Part shown: in pieces, positions 10,301 to 17,626 of the stretch
How the letters are laid out: each line of letters starts with the position of its first letter
Position numbering within the stretch: position 1 is the stretch's first letter
Assembly: GCA_019634365.1 (NCBI GenBank)
Contig: JAHQVM010000119.1
Coordinates: forward strand, 1-64,000
DNA: 64,000 bases
Origin: Flavobacteriaceae bacterium
GTDB lineage: Bacteria > Bacteroidota > Bacteroidia > Flavobacteriales > Flavobacteriaceae
Reading direction: 5' to 3'
Notes under the pieces: generated by a model
Seen by the model: only the letters and a program-made list of their open reading frames with translations
Database searches by the model: none
Told to the model about the DNA's origin: nothing
Program-made: the position numbers and the translations under genes

Positions 10301-10527
10301 TACCATTTTATCCCACCACTTGTAGACTTCCATAACCCTCCTGAAGCGGTTCCAACATACATCACATCGGGATTGGAAAGGACGACATCGATAGACGTAA
10401 CACGACCGGACATACCTCCAGGACCAATGTTTCTGGGTTTCATGTCCTTGAGGATATCCATAGAGATTTGTTGAGCGAATAGGGGATAGGCAATGCACAC
10501 AAGCATGCAGAGGAATAATTTTTTCAT
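7315..10527 (-). CDS. secreted VPS10/sortilin-like BNR-repeat beta-propeller protein
   Basis: 1070 aa. A signal peptide (1-18, ending LFAQ) is followed by many BNR/Asp-box repeats (GGLWKSTSGG, KSLDGGKTWK, YKTTDGGKTWKQ, YITHDGGDTWEKR and more) filling about residues 40-740, a large propeller of sortilin/VPS10 or xyloglucanase type. A low-complexity E/K/T-rich linker (about 785-810) leads to a C-terminal region with a helical, K-rich tail (about 900-1065). No glycosidase catalytic residues can be assigned, and there is no T9SS sorting domain, so it may be periplasmic or surface-bound by another route. It heads an apparent operon with DUF2490, hydrolase-OsmC and YdeI-like genes. Proteins of this type are common in Flavobacteriia; the substrate is unknown. 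Confidence 0.88.
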   Translation of the reverse strand: MKKLFLCMLVCIAYPLFAQQISMDILKDMKPRNIGPGGMSGRVTSIDVVLSNPDVMYVGTASGGLWKSTSGGIKWYPIFDDQPTASIGAVAIQQSNPSVIWVGTGEGNPRNSLNGGFGIYKSLDGGKTWKSMGLEKTRHIHRVIIDPTNPDVVYVGAIGSPWGIHPERGVYKTTDGGKTWKQILFNNNKTGVGDMVMDPSNPNKLIVAMWEHKRDPWFFKSGGEGSGLYITHDGGDTWEKRTDADGLPKGDLGRIGIAIARNKPNIVYALVEAKKNALYKSTDGGSNWKKVNDNDDIGNRPFYYSEIYVDPQNENRVYSIFTYVNVSQDGGKRFTRLMPAYGVDNGVHPDHHAWWIHPDNGDFMIDGNDGGMNITKDGGKTWRFIGNLPVAQFYHINVDNEFPYNVYGGMQDNGSWRGPAYVWRSQGIRNDYWQEISFGDGFDVVPDRDDSRYGWSMSQQGYVSRYDWMTGNNYTVRPTHPDPDTKLRFNWNSAINIDPFNNSTIYFGSQFVHKSTDKGLTWELISEDLTTNDPEKQKQSESGGLTMDATGAENHTTILVIEPSPLERNMLWVGTDDGRVHYTQNGGENWTEVTNNIKGLPKGSWIVQIKASNKTKGEALLVANDYRRFNYTPYAYRTTDYGKTWTRIVDSNDVISYTLSIVEDPVEKNLLFLGTDDGLYVSIDAGSNWQKWTHGFPTTSVKDLVIQEREHDLVIGTFGRAAWVLDDIRPLREIAKNRSVLNSNIKLFDPPTGYQAAYQQPTGSRFGGDAIYNGENREYGAHFSYYFKKGEEKETEEADAEETEETAKEKPKGPSKDSLYLKIYDGDRLIRSLKKKIPDSTGIYKWTWYMNEAGVDRPSRKIRERKNEPGGVDVKPGTFRAEMSYMEETSSANITVASDPRLTISQKSIDDRYAYQKQVEKMTQTAADAVKQLVESKNTAQEFKKRMKKEDDEKYKEEIKLTGEVVKKIDSIVALYIGKEDKRQGITRNPEVNVNQRIGTANWYTGGRPGAMTATEDRLMQQANDALKEAINQTNAFFNKDWKDYTETIEKVELSPFKETKIFNLNESQN

Positions 10528-10536
10528 AAAACGGAG

Positions 10537-10548
10537 CCGCCTTGGCGG
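10537..10548. repeat. 12-bp palindrome just upstream of the BNR-propeller start codon
   Basis: CCGCCTTGGCGG is a perfect palindrome centred about 15 nt upstream of the ATG at 10527, in the expected 5' leader of the minus-strand operon. It could be an operator or a leader hairpin (CCGCC/GGCGG). A weak minus-strand -7-like TAACTTTA lies further upstream. Confidence 0.4.
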
Positions 10549-10662
10549 AATTTTGGTTGTGTTTTTATTTTAATCCCTAAAGTTAGCAAATTGGGGACTC
10601 GCTTTTCTTAAATAGGTGTTAACGCCTTCAGGGTCTCTTCTATTTGTAGTATTTTTATATAT

Positions 10663-11823
10663 ATGAAAAAGAAGACTCCTCAAAGAGACTTTTCAAAAAG
10701 ACCCACCGGCTTCGTTTTTACAAAACACACTCCAAAGGAGCAATCTCCTTTCGAGCGGTTGTTCGAGATATTTCAGGAGTTAATCACCCATACTTCCGGA
10801 GATTTCGATGAAGCCATAAATTGGTTGCGACAGTTGGATGAAGAATACAATCTTACCAATGAGGATTATACGATTGAAGATTTCATAGAAGATCTCAAAG
10901 CCAAAGGCTACATTCGGGAAGAAATTCGGCCTGATGGTAGCGGGAATGGAGATGGAAAGGGAAATTTGAAAATGTCCGAAAAGTTAGAGCGTTCGCTCCG
11001 TAAACGGGCACTGGATCAGATCTTCGGAAAACTGAAACGCAATACCGGAGGCAATCATAAGACAAAATATAAAGGACAGGGCGACGAGCAATCTGGGGAA
11101 TATAGAAACTACCAATTTGGAGATGCGTTGGAACGAATCTCCATGACTGAAAGTTTAAAGAATGCTCAAATAAACCATGGAATAGGGGATTTTCATCTTA
11201 CCGAGAATGATTTGGTGGTGGAGGAAACCATGTTTAAGGCACAAATGAGTACGGTGCTTATGATCGATATTAGTCATTCCATGATCTTGTATGGCGAAGA
11301 TCGTATCACTCCTGCCAAAAAGGTGGCCATGGCCCTATCTGAATTGATAACCACACGATATCCCAAGGACACCTTGGATATATTGGTTTTTGGAAATGAT
11401 GCTTGGCCTATAAAGATTAAGGATTTACCCTATCTCAATGTCGGGCCATATCATACAAACACGGTAGCTGGATTGCAGTTGGCCATGGATATGCTCCGAC
11501 GAAAGCGCAATACCAACAAACAAATTTTTATGATTACCGACGGAAAGCCCAGTTGTATGCAACTGCCCGATGGTAGGTATTATAAAAACAGTGCGGGCCT
11601 AGATCCCCATATCGTGAGTAAGTGTTATACCATGGCACGTCAGGCTAGAAAACTTCATATACCCATTACTACTTTTATGATAGCCAGTGATCCTTACTTA
11701 CAACAGTTTGTAGATCACTTTACAGAAGCCAACCAAGGAAAGGCATTTTATACAGGTTTGAAAGGATTGGGGGAAATGATTTTTACAGATTACGAAACAA
11801 ACAGAAGGAAAAGATTACGATAA
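10663..11823 (+). CDS. VWA (CoxE-type) domain protein, partner of the MoxR-type ATPase
   Basis: 386 aa, cytoplasmic. The N-terminal half is charged and helical (about 25-170); the C-terminal half is a von Willebrand A domain (about 190-385). A complete metal-ion adhesion site is visible: D202-x-S204-x-S206 (IDISHS), a threonine near 265-267 (HTNT) and D293 (ITDGK). VWA proteins of this kind work with MoxR-family AAA+ ATPases as metal-insertion or protein-remodelling chaperones, like CoxE/CoxD or the BchD/BchI pair. The partner ATPase follows at 12335, with a four-helix-bundle gene inserted between them. The client protein is not encoded nearby. Confidence 0.88.
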   Translation: MKKKTPQRDFSKRPTGFVFTKHTPKEQSPFERLFEIFQELITHTSGDFDEAINWLRQLDEEYNLTNEDYTIEDFIEDLKAKGYIREEIRPDGSGNGDGKGNLKMSEKLERSLRKRALDQIFGKLKRNTGGNHKTKYKGQGDEQSGEYRNYQFGDALERISMTESLKNAQINHGIGDFHLTENDLVVEETMFKAQMSTVLMIDISHSMILYGEDRITPAKKVAMALSELITTRYPKDTLDILVFGNDAWPIKIKDLPYLNVGPYHTNTVAGLQLAMDMLRRKRNTNKQIFMITDGKPSCMQLPDGRYYKNSAGLDPHIVSKCYTMARQARKLHIPITTFMIASDPYLQQFVDHFTEANQGKAFYTGLKGLGEMIFTDYETNRRKRLR

Positions 11824-11836
11824 ATGTACTTTGTTT

Positions 11837-12318
11837 AGAGAAGAGAGAAGAGAGGAGAGAGGAGAGAATAAAGAAATGTAGTTGAACGAAATAGACGAAG
11901 TCAATTAATGAAAAGAAAAAGGCATAATTACAAGAATTTAAAAATTTGGAAGTTGGCATTAGAAATCGCCATGGATGTTTCGGACAAGTTGGAAAAGTTT
12001 CCCAAATTAGAGCGGTACAGTCTTACATCGCAGATGAGTAGATGTTCTGTTTCACTTCCAAGTAATGTTGCGGAAGGATCTGCAAGAACTGCAAAAATGT
12101 TCAATAACTATTTGGACATTGCGATTGGGTCATCCTTCGAATTGCAAACACAACTTATTATAGCAAATCATAAAAAGTATATTAAAGAAAAAGAATTAGA
12201 AGAATTGAGTTTGAAAATTGATGAATGGCAGCGAATGACGTTTGTTTTTCAAAATAATTTGATAGGGAATAGATAGGAGATTCCCTGTTCTCTATTCTAT
12301 TTTTCTCTTGTCTTTTTC
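11837..12318 (+). mobile_element. putative IVS-type insertion carrying a four-helix-bundle gene
   Basis: The four-helix gene (11908-12276) is flanked on the left by a nearly pure GA tract (11837-11868) and on the right by a pyrimidine-rich stretch (12281-12318) that can pair with it imperfectly in RNA. Inside the right flank, AGGGAAT (12264-12270) and ATTCCCT (12280-12286) form a hairpin across the stop codon, and GAATAGA (12267-12273) can pair with TCTATTC (12291-12297). The unit separates two genes that normally adjoin. The boundaries are my inference; no target-site duplication is obvious. Confidence 0.4.
11908..12276 (+). CDS. four-helix-bundle protein (23S rRNA IVS / S23 family)
   Basis: 122 aa. 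It contains the family signature in order: NYKNLKIWKLALEIAMDV at the N-terminus, then YSLTSQMSRCSVSLPSNVAEGSAR split over residues 47-70, then the DIAIGSSFELQTQL segment. The fold is a four-helix bundle first seen encoded in intervening sequences of 23S rRNA genes and related to the Avd accessory protein of diversity-generating retroelements. Family members are basic and thought to bind nucleic acid, but a cellular role is not established. It sits within the VWA/AAA+ operon on the same strand. A paralog of similar size lies at 28269-28616, also inside an operon. Confidence 0.9.
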   Translation: MKRKRHNYKNLKIWKLALEIAMDVSDKLEKFPKLERYSLTSQMSRCSVSLPSNVAEGSARTAKMFNNYLDIAIGSSFELQTQLIIANHKKYIKEKELEELSLKIDEWQRMTFVFQNNLIGNR

Positions 12319-12334
12319 AGTTACTAAAATCAGT

Positions 12335-13798
12335 ATGGATTACAACAAAATAAAAACATTCGGACAGTTAAAAGAGGCAGGTTATGAGCCCAAATCGGTA
12401 AAGGAAGAACTTCGAAGGAATCTGCTTCAAAAGTTGATGAAAAAGGAAGCTACCTTCGAGGGAATTCACGGATATGAATATACCGTAATCCCTGAATTGG
12501 AGCGCGCCATCCTCTCCAAACACAACATCAATCTTTTGGGATTGCGTGGACAGGCGAAGACACGATTGGCGCGTCAAATGGTATCTTTATTGGATGAGTA
12601 TATTCCTGTGGTGGAAGGAAGTGAGATTAATGACGATCCCTTTCAGCCTATTTCCCGTTATGCACGATTACTATTAGAAGAAAAAGGAGATGACACACCC
12701 ATCTCTTGGTTGCACAGGGAAGATCGCTTCGCCGAAAAATTGGCCACGCCCGATGTTACCGTGGCCGATCTTATTGGAGATGTAGACCCTATTAAGGCAG
12801 CCAATTTAAAATTGACCTATGCCGATGACCGTGTAATTCATTTTGGAATGATTCCCCGGGCGAACCGTTGTATTTTTGTGATCAACGAATTACCCGATCT
12901 TCAGGCAAGGATCCAGGTAGCACTTTTCAATATATTGCAGGAAGGAGATATACAGATTCGCGGCTTCAAATTGCGATTGCCTTTGGATATTCAATTCGTA
13001 TTCACAGCCAATCCTGAAGATTATACCAATCGTGGAAGTATCGTTACACCGCTAAAGGACCGAATTGGGTCTCAAATCCTTACCCATTATCCAGAGAGCT
13101 TAGAAGTGGCCCGTACGATCACTGAGCAGGAAACCGCATCTGCCATAGCAGAAAAGGAACATGTATATGTGCCAGAATTGGCCAAGGATATATTGGAACA
13201 GATCAGCTTTGAAGCACGTGAGAGTGAATTTATCGATGCCAAAAGTGGGGTGAGTGCCCGATTGAGTATTACCGCCTTTGAAAACCTGTTGAGTACGGCA
13301 GAGCGAAGGGCATTGCAAAATGGAGATGCAGAGACTACGGTGCGTTTAGGCGATTTTATTGGGATTATTCCTGCCATTACTGGAAAAGTGGAGTTGGTGT
13401 ATGAAGGGGAGCAGGAGGGAGCCGCGGAAGTGGCTCAAAGCCTTATTGCCGATGCAGTGGTAACAGAATTCTTAAGTTATTTCCCGAAAATAGAAAAACT
13501 GCAGAAGGAAAGCGATGTAGATCCGTACGATGAATTGGTTTCCTGGTTCTTCGAACAGCGCGGATTTGAGTTGCTGGATTCTTTATCGGATACAGAATAC
13601 AAAGAGAAATTGAATAGCATTCCACCTTTGGAAAGGTTACTTGCCAAATATGTACCCGATGTGACTCCTGATGATCGGCCTTTTTTTAAGGAATTCGTAC
13701 TATGGGCTTTGGCAGAGAACAAAAAGCTGAGCAAATATTACATGAGTAATGGGCTTCGCTTTAAGGATGTATATGGTGGGTATATAAGTGGATTATAA
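12335..13798 (+). CDS. MoxR/magnesium-chelatase-type AAA+ ATPase
   Basis: 487 aa from the ATG at 12335; an upstream TTG at 12308 would add nine poorly conserved residues and lies in the pyrimidine-rich flank. Walker A is G69-L-R-G-Q-A-K75-T76, Walker B-like is IFVINE (180-185), sensor 1 lies at N226 (FTANPED) and an arginine-finger candidate is R243 (PLKDRIG), all in about residues 40-290. The C-terminal lid and helical region completes the protein. Such ATPases remodel clients together with VWA proteins, here the product of 10663-11823. The reading frame overlaps the end of the convergent TauE gene by six bases at the stop codons. Confidence 0.9.
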   Translation: MDYNKIKTFGQLKEAGYEPKSVKEELRRNLLQKLMKKEATFEGIHGYEYTVIPELERAILSKHNINLLGLRGQAKTRLARQMVSLLDEYIPVVEGSEINDDPFQPISRYARLLLEEKGDDTPISWLHREDRFAEKLATPDVTVADLIGDVDPIKAANLKLTYADDRVIHFGMIPRANRCIFVINELPDLQARIQVALFNILQEGDIQIRGFKLRLPLDIQFVFTANPEDYTNRGSIVTPLKDRIGSQILTHYPESLEVARTITEQETASAIAEKEHVYVPELAKDILEQISFEARESEFIDAKSGVSARLSITAFENLLSTAERRALQNGDAETTVRLGDFIGIIPAITGKVELVYEGEQEGAAEVAQSLIADAVVTEFLSYFPKIEKLQKESDVDPYDELVSWFFEQRGFELLDSLSDTEYKEKLNSIPPLERLLAKYVPDVTPDDRPFFKEFVLWALAENKKLSKYYMSNGLRFKDVYGGYISGL

Positions 13799-14557
13799 AA
13801 TCTCACGTAGTGATTTTATAACTAACATAATACCAGCAATTACCATAATGGCAATCAACCATCTGCGAAATGCCAATTTACTCATCCGGAACAATAACCA
13901 CTTTCCTATGAGGTTGCCCAATATTGCACCTAATCCTAGTGCGATACCAAATGCCCAAAGTTTTGGAGTAAGCAGCCCAAAAAAAACATAACCACTTACC
14001 TGAGCCAACCCTAAAAAGAACGATTGGGCAGCTTTTGTGCCCACGAGGTATTCTTTATCAATACCGGCATTGATGAGAAACGGATTTAAAATAGGTCCCA
14101 TTCCCCCAGTGAAGGTACCTATAATAGATATGAAAAGCCCCAAAGGGATGAAATACCAGAGCTTAACATTGAAGGAACGGTCTTTCTTACCAAAGCGATA
14201 TTGGAATAGCGCACTCACCAAGAAGAGCCCAACGAGTAATTGTATCCAGTAGATCTTTACTTCAGAAAAAAGCCAAGCAGCCAATAGTGCTCCTATCATG
14301 GCGGCTGGGACAAAGAACCAGAAAACTTTCCATACGATGTATTTCCAGAAGATAATGATGCGTGTGGGACGACTTATAAAGGCTCCTAGGTTAATAACCG
14401 GTGCGGTCTGGGACGCCCCAATAAGGAAATTTAATACAGGAATTTGCATCATAGCTCCGCCACCACCACTTATGGTAGATAAGGTGAAGGTAGCAGCACC
14501 CAGCAAAAAGAGGCCTACTAAAACCAATGGAGAAATATCGGCTAAAACAGTTTCCAT
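13793..14557 (-). CDS. TauE/SafE-type sulfite/anion exporter family membrane protein
   Basis: 254 aa, with about eight hydrophobic segments in two repeated halves. The TauE/SafE signature is visible early (LSTISGGGGAMMQIPVLNF, about 26-44) and repeated in the second half (FTGGMGPILNPFLI, about 153-166). The family exports sulfite, sulfoacetate or related anions across the inner membrane; the actual substrate is not predictable. The ATG follows directly on the U-tract of the terminator at 14558-14584, so it has no ordinary leader. The 3' end overlaps the convergent AAA+ gene. Confidence 0.88.
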   Translation of the reverse strand: METVLADISPLVLVGLFLLGAATFTLSTISGGGGAMMQIPVLNFLIGASQTAPVINLGAFISRPTRIIIFWKYIVWKVFWFFVPAAMIGALLAAWLFSEVKIYWIQLLVGLFLVSALFQYRFGKKDRSFNVKLWYFIPLGLFISIIGTFTGGMGPILNPFLINAGIDKEYLVGTKAAQSFFLGLAQVSGYVFFGLLTPKLWAFGIALGLGAILGNLIGKWLLFRMSKLAFRRWLIAIMVIAGIMLVIKSLREIL

Positions 14558-14584
14558 AAAAAAACTGCCCCGAAAGGCAGTTTT
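14558..14584 (-). terminator. terminator of the LysM gene, abutting the TauE start codon
   Basis: On the minus strand AAAACTGCC pairs with GGCAGTTTT (arms 14584-14576 and 14569-14561), followed by seven Ts that end at 14558. The next base is the A of the TauE ATG (14557). The hairpin is 22 nt after the LysM stop codon. Confidence 0.85.
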
Positions 14585-14605
14585 AATTTACTATTTAATT
14601 TGGAA

Positions 14606-14983
14606 TTAGAGATTTGGAATCACCAATTCCTGTCCTGGATGAATCATATCCGGGTTATCCAAAATATTTCTGTTTGCTTCAAAAATCGCAGTGTACTTCA
14701 TTGGATCTTTGTAGTAGTGCTTGGCAATTTTGCTCAAGGACTCTCCACTTGCTACGGTATGGCGTGCATAATATGAATCGTCTGCCACTTTAATATCTGC
14801 TACAATATCGGCCGGGCTTTCACCACCAGCTTCTTTAATGGCATCCCAAAGGATGTTCTTTTCGTATTGGGTAGCAGCGGTACCACTAATGTGAAGTACT
14901 CCATTTTCTTCCCTTACGTCCCCGTCTTGAATTTGTAGTTGCTCCCCAAGATCCAAAACGCCTTGATATTTTGCTTTAATCAT
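14606..14983 (-). CDS. BON-LysM protein (Kbp/YgaU-like)
   Basis: 125 aa with no signal peptide. A BON-like segment (about 18-70; VREENGVLHISGTAAT) is followed by a C-terminal LysM (about 76-124; HTVASGESLSKIAKHYY ... PGQELVIPNL). This matches the architecture of E. coli Kbp (YgaU), a small cytoplasmic potassium-binding protein, although LysM domains more often bind peptidoglycan. It is monocistronic, followed by a strong terminator. The assignment to Kbp function is by architecture only. Confidence 0.88.
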   Translation of the reverse strand: MIKAKYQGVLDLGEQLQIQDGDVREENGVLHISGTAATQYEKNILWDAIKEAGGESPADIVADIKVADDSYYARHTVASGESLSKIAKHYYKDPMKYTAIFEANRNILDNPDMIHPGQELVIPNL

Positions 14984-15110
14984 GTTGTCGGTTTTAATAG
15001 ATTAATAGAATAGTATGTTAAATTTACAAATTTCAATCAAATTTTGTTCCTGTTTGGGCCTTTAATAAATTGTAAAGATTGGTTTTCGCCCATAGGCATG
15101 GTTTTACCGT

Positions 15111-16169
15111 CTACTGTGTGTTGGGAAACCTTCCAGCATCCACATCCTTTATAAACGAGACAAGCCCAGGAAAAAAGTGTTCCTGATCGTCGTATTGTGA
15201 CAAGTGACTGCCATTGGGGCAATGCAGGTATCGTCCATTCATAACTTCATTGGCGACCCATTCCATTTGTTTGGGATCCATGGTATCGAATTGGGCACCG
15301 ATGGAAAGTGTGGGTACTGTGATTTCTTTCAATCGATCCTTTACATCCCAATCTTTCAAGGTGGCATCCCCTTTAATACCAAATTCACTAGGGCCTTGCA
15401 TAGTAATATAAACATCGGGATTTAAATGATTGAATCCTCGGTTGATGGAATTGGGCCATTGCTCCATGGGTATGCGAATTACATGTTTGGGATAATAGTG
15501 TTCTACAATAAGTCCAAGATATTCCTCGTTTCCATAATCTTCGGCTTCTTCATACTTCATGATCGTGACCAACACCTCTTCGGGGAGTTGCGGTGCCAAC
15601 ACTTCCTCGTTGTATTTCATGTAGTCGGGAATGGAAGGAACCATGTTCGAAATAATTAGTCCCTTTAAGTTCTGTTGGTATTTCAATGCATATTCCATGG
15701 CCAAAATTCCACCCCAGGATTGACCAAAGAGGTAGAAATTATCCGAATTGAGTCCCAAGGCTTTTCTTACCTGCTCTACTTCTTCAACAAAACGTGCTGT
15801 ATCCCAAAGGCTCAGATCGTCTGGTTGATCGCTGTAATAACTCCCCAATTGATCGTAGTAATAATACTCAATGCCTTCCTGCGGAAAGTATCCGTCGAAG
15901 CTTTCATAGATTTCATGAGTCATTCCGGGACCACCATGAAGGAGAAGCACTTTAATGGTGGGATTATTCCCAACTCGTTTGGTCCAGACCTTAAAATCGC
16001 CCTTGGGCGTGGTAATGGGAATCATTTTTATGCCTCCTGTGGCTTGATCGTCCCGTCCTTCGTAAGACCAATAATCGATTGTGGTTGTTTCTTCTACTGA
16101 AGTTTCTTTGGGATTGTTACATGATAGGCCTATGATTAATACGACCGTTAGGGAAAAGATTAGTCTCAT
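15111..16169 (-). CDS. proline iminopeptidase-family alpha/beta hydrolase, lipoprotein
   Basis: 352 aa. The lipobox (LIIGLSC) ends at C17. The S33-family core shows the oxyanion-loop motif HGGPGMTHE (78-86), nucleophile S151 in GQSWGG, an acid in GAQFDTMDP and the late H in NGSHLSQYDD. Proline iminopeptidases remove N-terminal proline from peptides; the lipoprotein signal places this one in the periplasm or at the outer membrane, where it could finish digestion of peptides released by the secreted proteases of this region. It starts 2 nt after the HEAT-repeat gene. Confidence 0.9.
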   Translation of the reverse strand: MRLIFSLTVVLIIGLSCNNPKETSVEETTTIDYWSYEGRDDQATGGIKMIPITTPKGDFKVWTKRVGNNPTIKVLLLHGGPGMTHEIYESFDGYFPQEGIEYYYYDQLGSYYSDQPDDLSLWDTARFVEEVEQVRKALGLNSDNFYLFGQSWGGILAMEYALKYQQNLKGLIISNMVPSIPDYMKYNEEVLAPQLPEEVLVTIMKYEEAEDYGNEEYLGLIVEHYYPKHVIRIPMEQWPNSINRGFNHLNPDVYITMQGPSEFGIKGDATLKDWDVKDRLKEITVPTLSIGAQFDTMDPKQMEWVANEVMNGRYLHCPNGSHLSQYDDQEHFFPGLVSFIKDVDAGRFPNTQ

Positions 16170-16171
16170 CT

Positions 16172-16942
16172 CTATGGGTTTTTAAAATTTTCCGAAAGGT
16201 AAGTTACAACTTCCTCTTGAGATAAGGCAGAAAACTTAGCGTAGCGTTTTTCACTGTGCACATCCACAATCTCGTCCAAAGCATCCTGTATCAATTCTTT
16301 ATTTTTCCATCGATTGAGGGCAGCGACCACTTTGGGCAGGCAACCTTTCTTATAGCTTATTTGTCCTATTACATGTACCAACGTGTCCCGCACCCGTCGG
16401 GTTTCATCATACTGAAGGGTTTCCAGTAGCGGAAGTACATCTTCTGGGTGGGTTCTTCCCCGTAATTCTATACCATGGCAAATTTCGCGTCTAATTTCCT
16501 TATCGGGGTGATTTAAATAGCCTTGGGCCCACTTCAATACAGGTTTGGGGTTTTTCTGCCCCATTTTCTTCACCGAACCAATCACTGCATTGCGCACTTT
16601 GTGATGGGTATCGAATAGCGCTTCATCGAAGAATTGAACCACGCTTTCGAACTGAAACATTCCTATTTCCCCGGCTGCATTCACGACTGTTTGCCGAATG
16701 TGTTCCTCCTCATGTTTTTTGAGTTGGGATAAGGCAAGCAATACCTTGGGGCGTAACGAACTTTCGTGGTTGTAAATCCGCCCAATGCCTTGATAGGCAG
16801 CTTTTCGGATATAGGTATCGTCGTCGCCAAAATAGGTGAATATGTGATCCCATTCACCATGCATGATAGCTTGTTGCAATTCATATTGAATATCAGCTAC
16901 CTTTTGTGCTCTCTCCGTTTTGGAAAGGTCGTAAAACCCCAT
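16172..16942 (-). CDS. HEAT-repeat protein
   Basis: 256 aa, no signal peptide, built of consecutive HEAT-like helical pairs (DDTYIRKAAYQGIGR, EEHIRQTVVNAAGEIG, HHKVRNAVIGSVKKMG, DKEIRREICHGIELRG, TRRVRDTLVHVIGQIS). Such solenoids bind protein partners or, in the AlkD relatives, damaged DNA. The uniform HEAT pattern and the size could fit an AlkD-like or a PBS-lyase-type HEAT protein, but I see no catalytic residue that decides. It lies 2 nt after the DUF3291 gene and 2 nt before the iminopeptidase gene. Confidence 0.8.
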   Translation of the reverse strand: MGFYDLSKTERAQKVADIQYELQQAIMHGEWDHIFTYFGDDDTYIRKAAYQGIGRIYNHESSLRPKVLLALSQLKKHEEEHIRQTVVNAAGEIGMFQFESVVQFFDEALFDTHHKVRNAVIGSVKKMGQKNPKPVLKWAQGYLNHPDKEIRREICHGIELRGRTHPEDVLPLLETLQYDETRRVRDTLVHVIGQISYKKGCLPKVVAALNRWKNKELIQDALDEIVDVHSEKRYAKFSALSQEEVVTYLSENFKNP

Positions 16943-16944
16943 GA

Positions 16945-17376
16945 TTAATAATTGCTTTTAAAGGTAAAGGCATGTTCGCTTTCACCATGCTCGCGAAGGT
17001 ATTCCAAGCGTTTTTTTCCTTCTTCTATCGTCGGGATGTGGCCTTCGTCTACATACCAAAGCACCATATGCATTTTCATCATTTTTGAAAACCATTCTTT
17101 TCTCCTTTTGAAGATTTCAACATGACCAGATTGATAAACGAATTGGAAGAGGCTTTCTTTGTCCTTCCAAACACTCATATTCACAAGCATGGCGTCATCT
17201 TCATAGGCTTGTATATCGTATGCGTGATCTGAATCATCGCTTTTCAACCGCCATATAAATCCAGGGTATTCGTCGGCTAGGGCATTGATACGATCAATGT
17301 TATTAACGAAATCGGCCATGACGGGACTATCCATGTTGTCCAGGGCTTCGGCAATATTGAATTGAGCTAAGGGCAT
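16945..17376 (-). CDS. DUF3291 protein (antibiotic-biosynthesis-monooxygenase-like fold)
   Basis: 143 aa with the DUF3291 pattern: LAQFNIAEALDNMDSPVMADF at 3-23, ADEYPGFIWRL (33-43), NMSVWKDKESLFQFVYQSGH and a conserved WYVDEGHIPT near the C-terminus. The family is a small ferredoxin-like fold related to ABM monooxygenases; function unknown. It is the first gene of a three-gene set with the HEAT and iminopeptidase genes (2-nt spacings). Confidence 0.82.
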   Translation of the reverse strand: MPLAQFNIAEALDNMDSPVMADFVNNIDRINALADEYPGFIWRLKSDDSDHAYDIQAYEDDAMLVNMSVWKDKESLFQFVYQSGHVEIFKRRKEWFSKMMKMHMVLWYVDEGHIPTIEEGKKRLEYLREHGESEHAFTFKSNY

Positions 17377-17626
17377 GTTTTAGAGTTTTTCAGAAAGATA
17401 CTTAAAAGTGGAAAATGGAGCATAAAAAAGGCACCTCAATTAATATGGTTCTGGTTGACGCAAACCTTACATTTCCGTCTGGGGAGATGACCAAATCCTT
17501 AATCTTGGTGCCGATATTATATAGTCGTAAAACTAATTTTTCGTAAAGTCGAATCCAAATATAGCTCAAAGGATTCGAAACTAAAAATTACAAAGACTTA
17601 TTTAACCTTTTGGCCTTGTAACACGC
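17377..17626. other. 250-nt gap with no recognised feature
   Basis: No open frame of useful length, no tRNA-like cloverleaf, and no strong hairpin with a T tract. It separates the DUF3291 operon from the end of the YdeI gene; presumably it holds the DUF3291 promoter, but no clear TAnnTTTG element stands out. Confidence 0.5.

Noticed and set aside
11837-11868. GA tract as a phase-variable simple repeat
   Set aside because: The units are irregular (GA, GAGAA, GGAGA), the tract lies outside any reading frame and not between promoter elements, so pairing with the downstream pyrimidine tract is a better explanation.
17377-17626. A tRNA or remnant gene in the 250-nt gap
   Set aside because: No acceptor stem, T-loop consensus or reading frame could be found, and no long similarity to neighbouring genes was visible.
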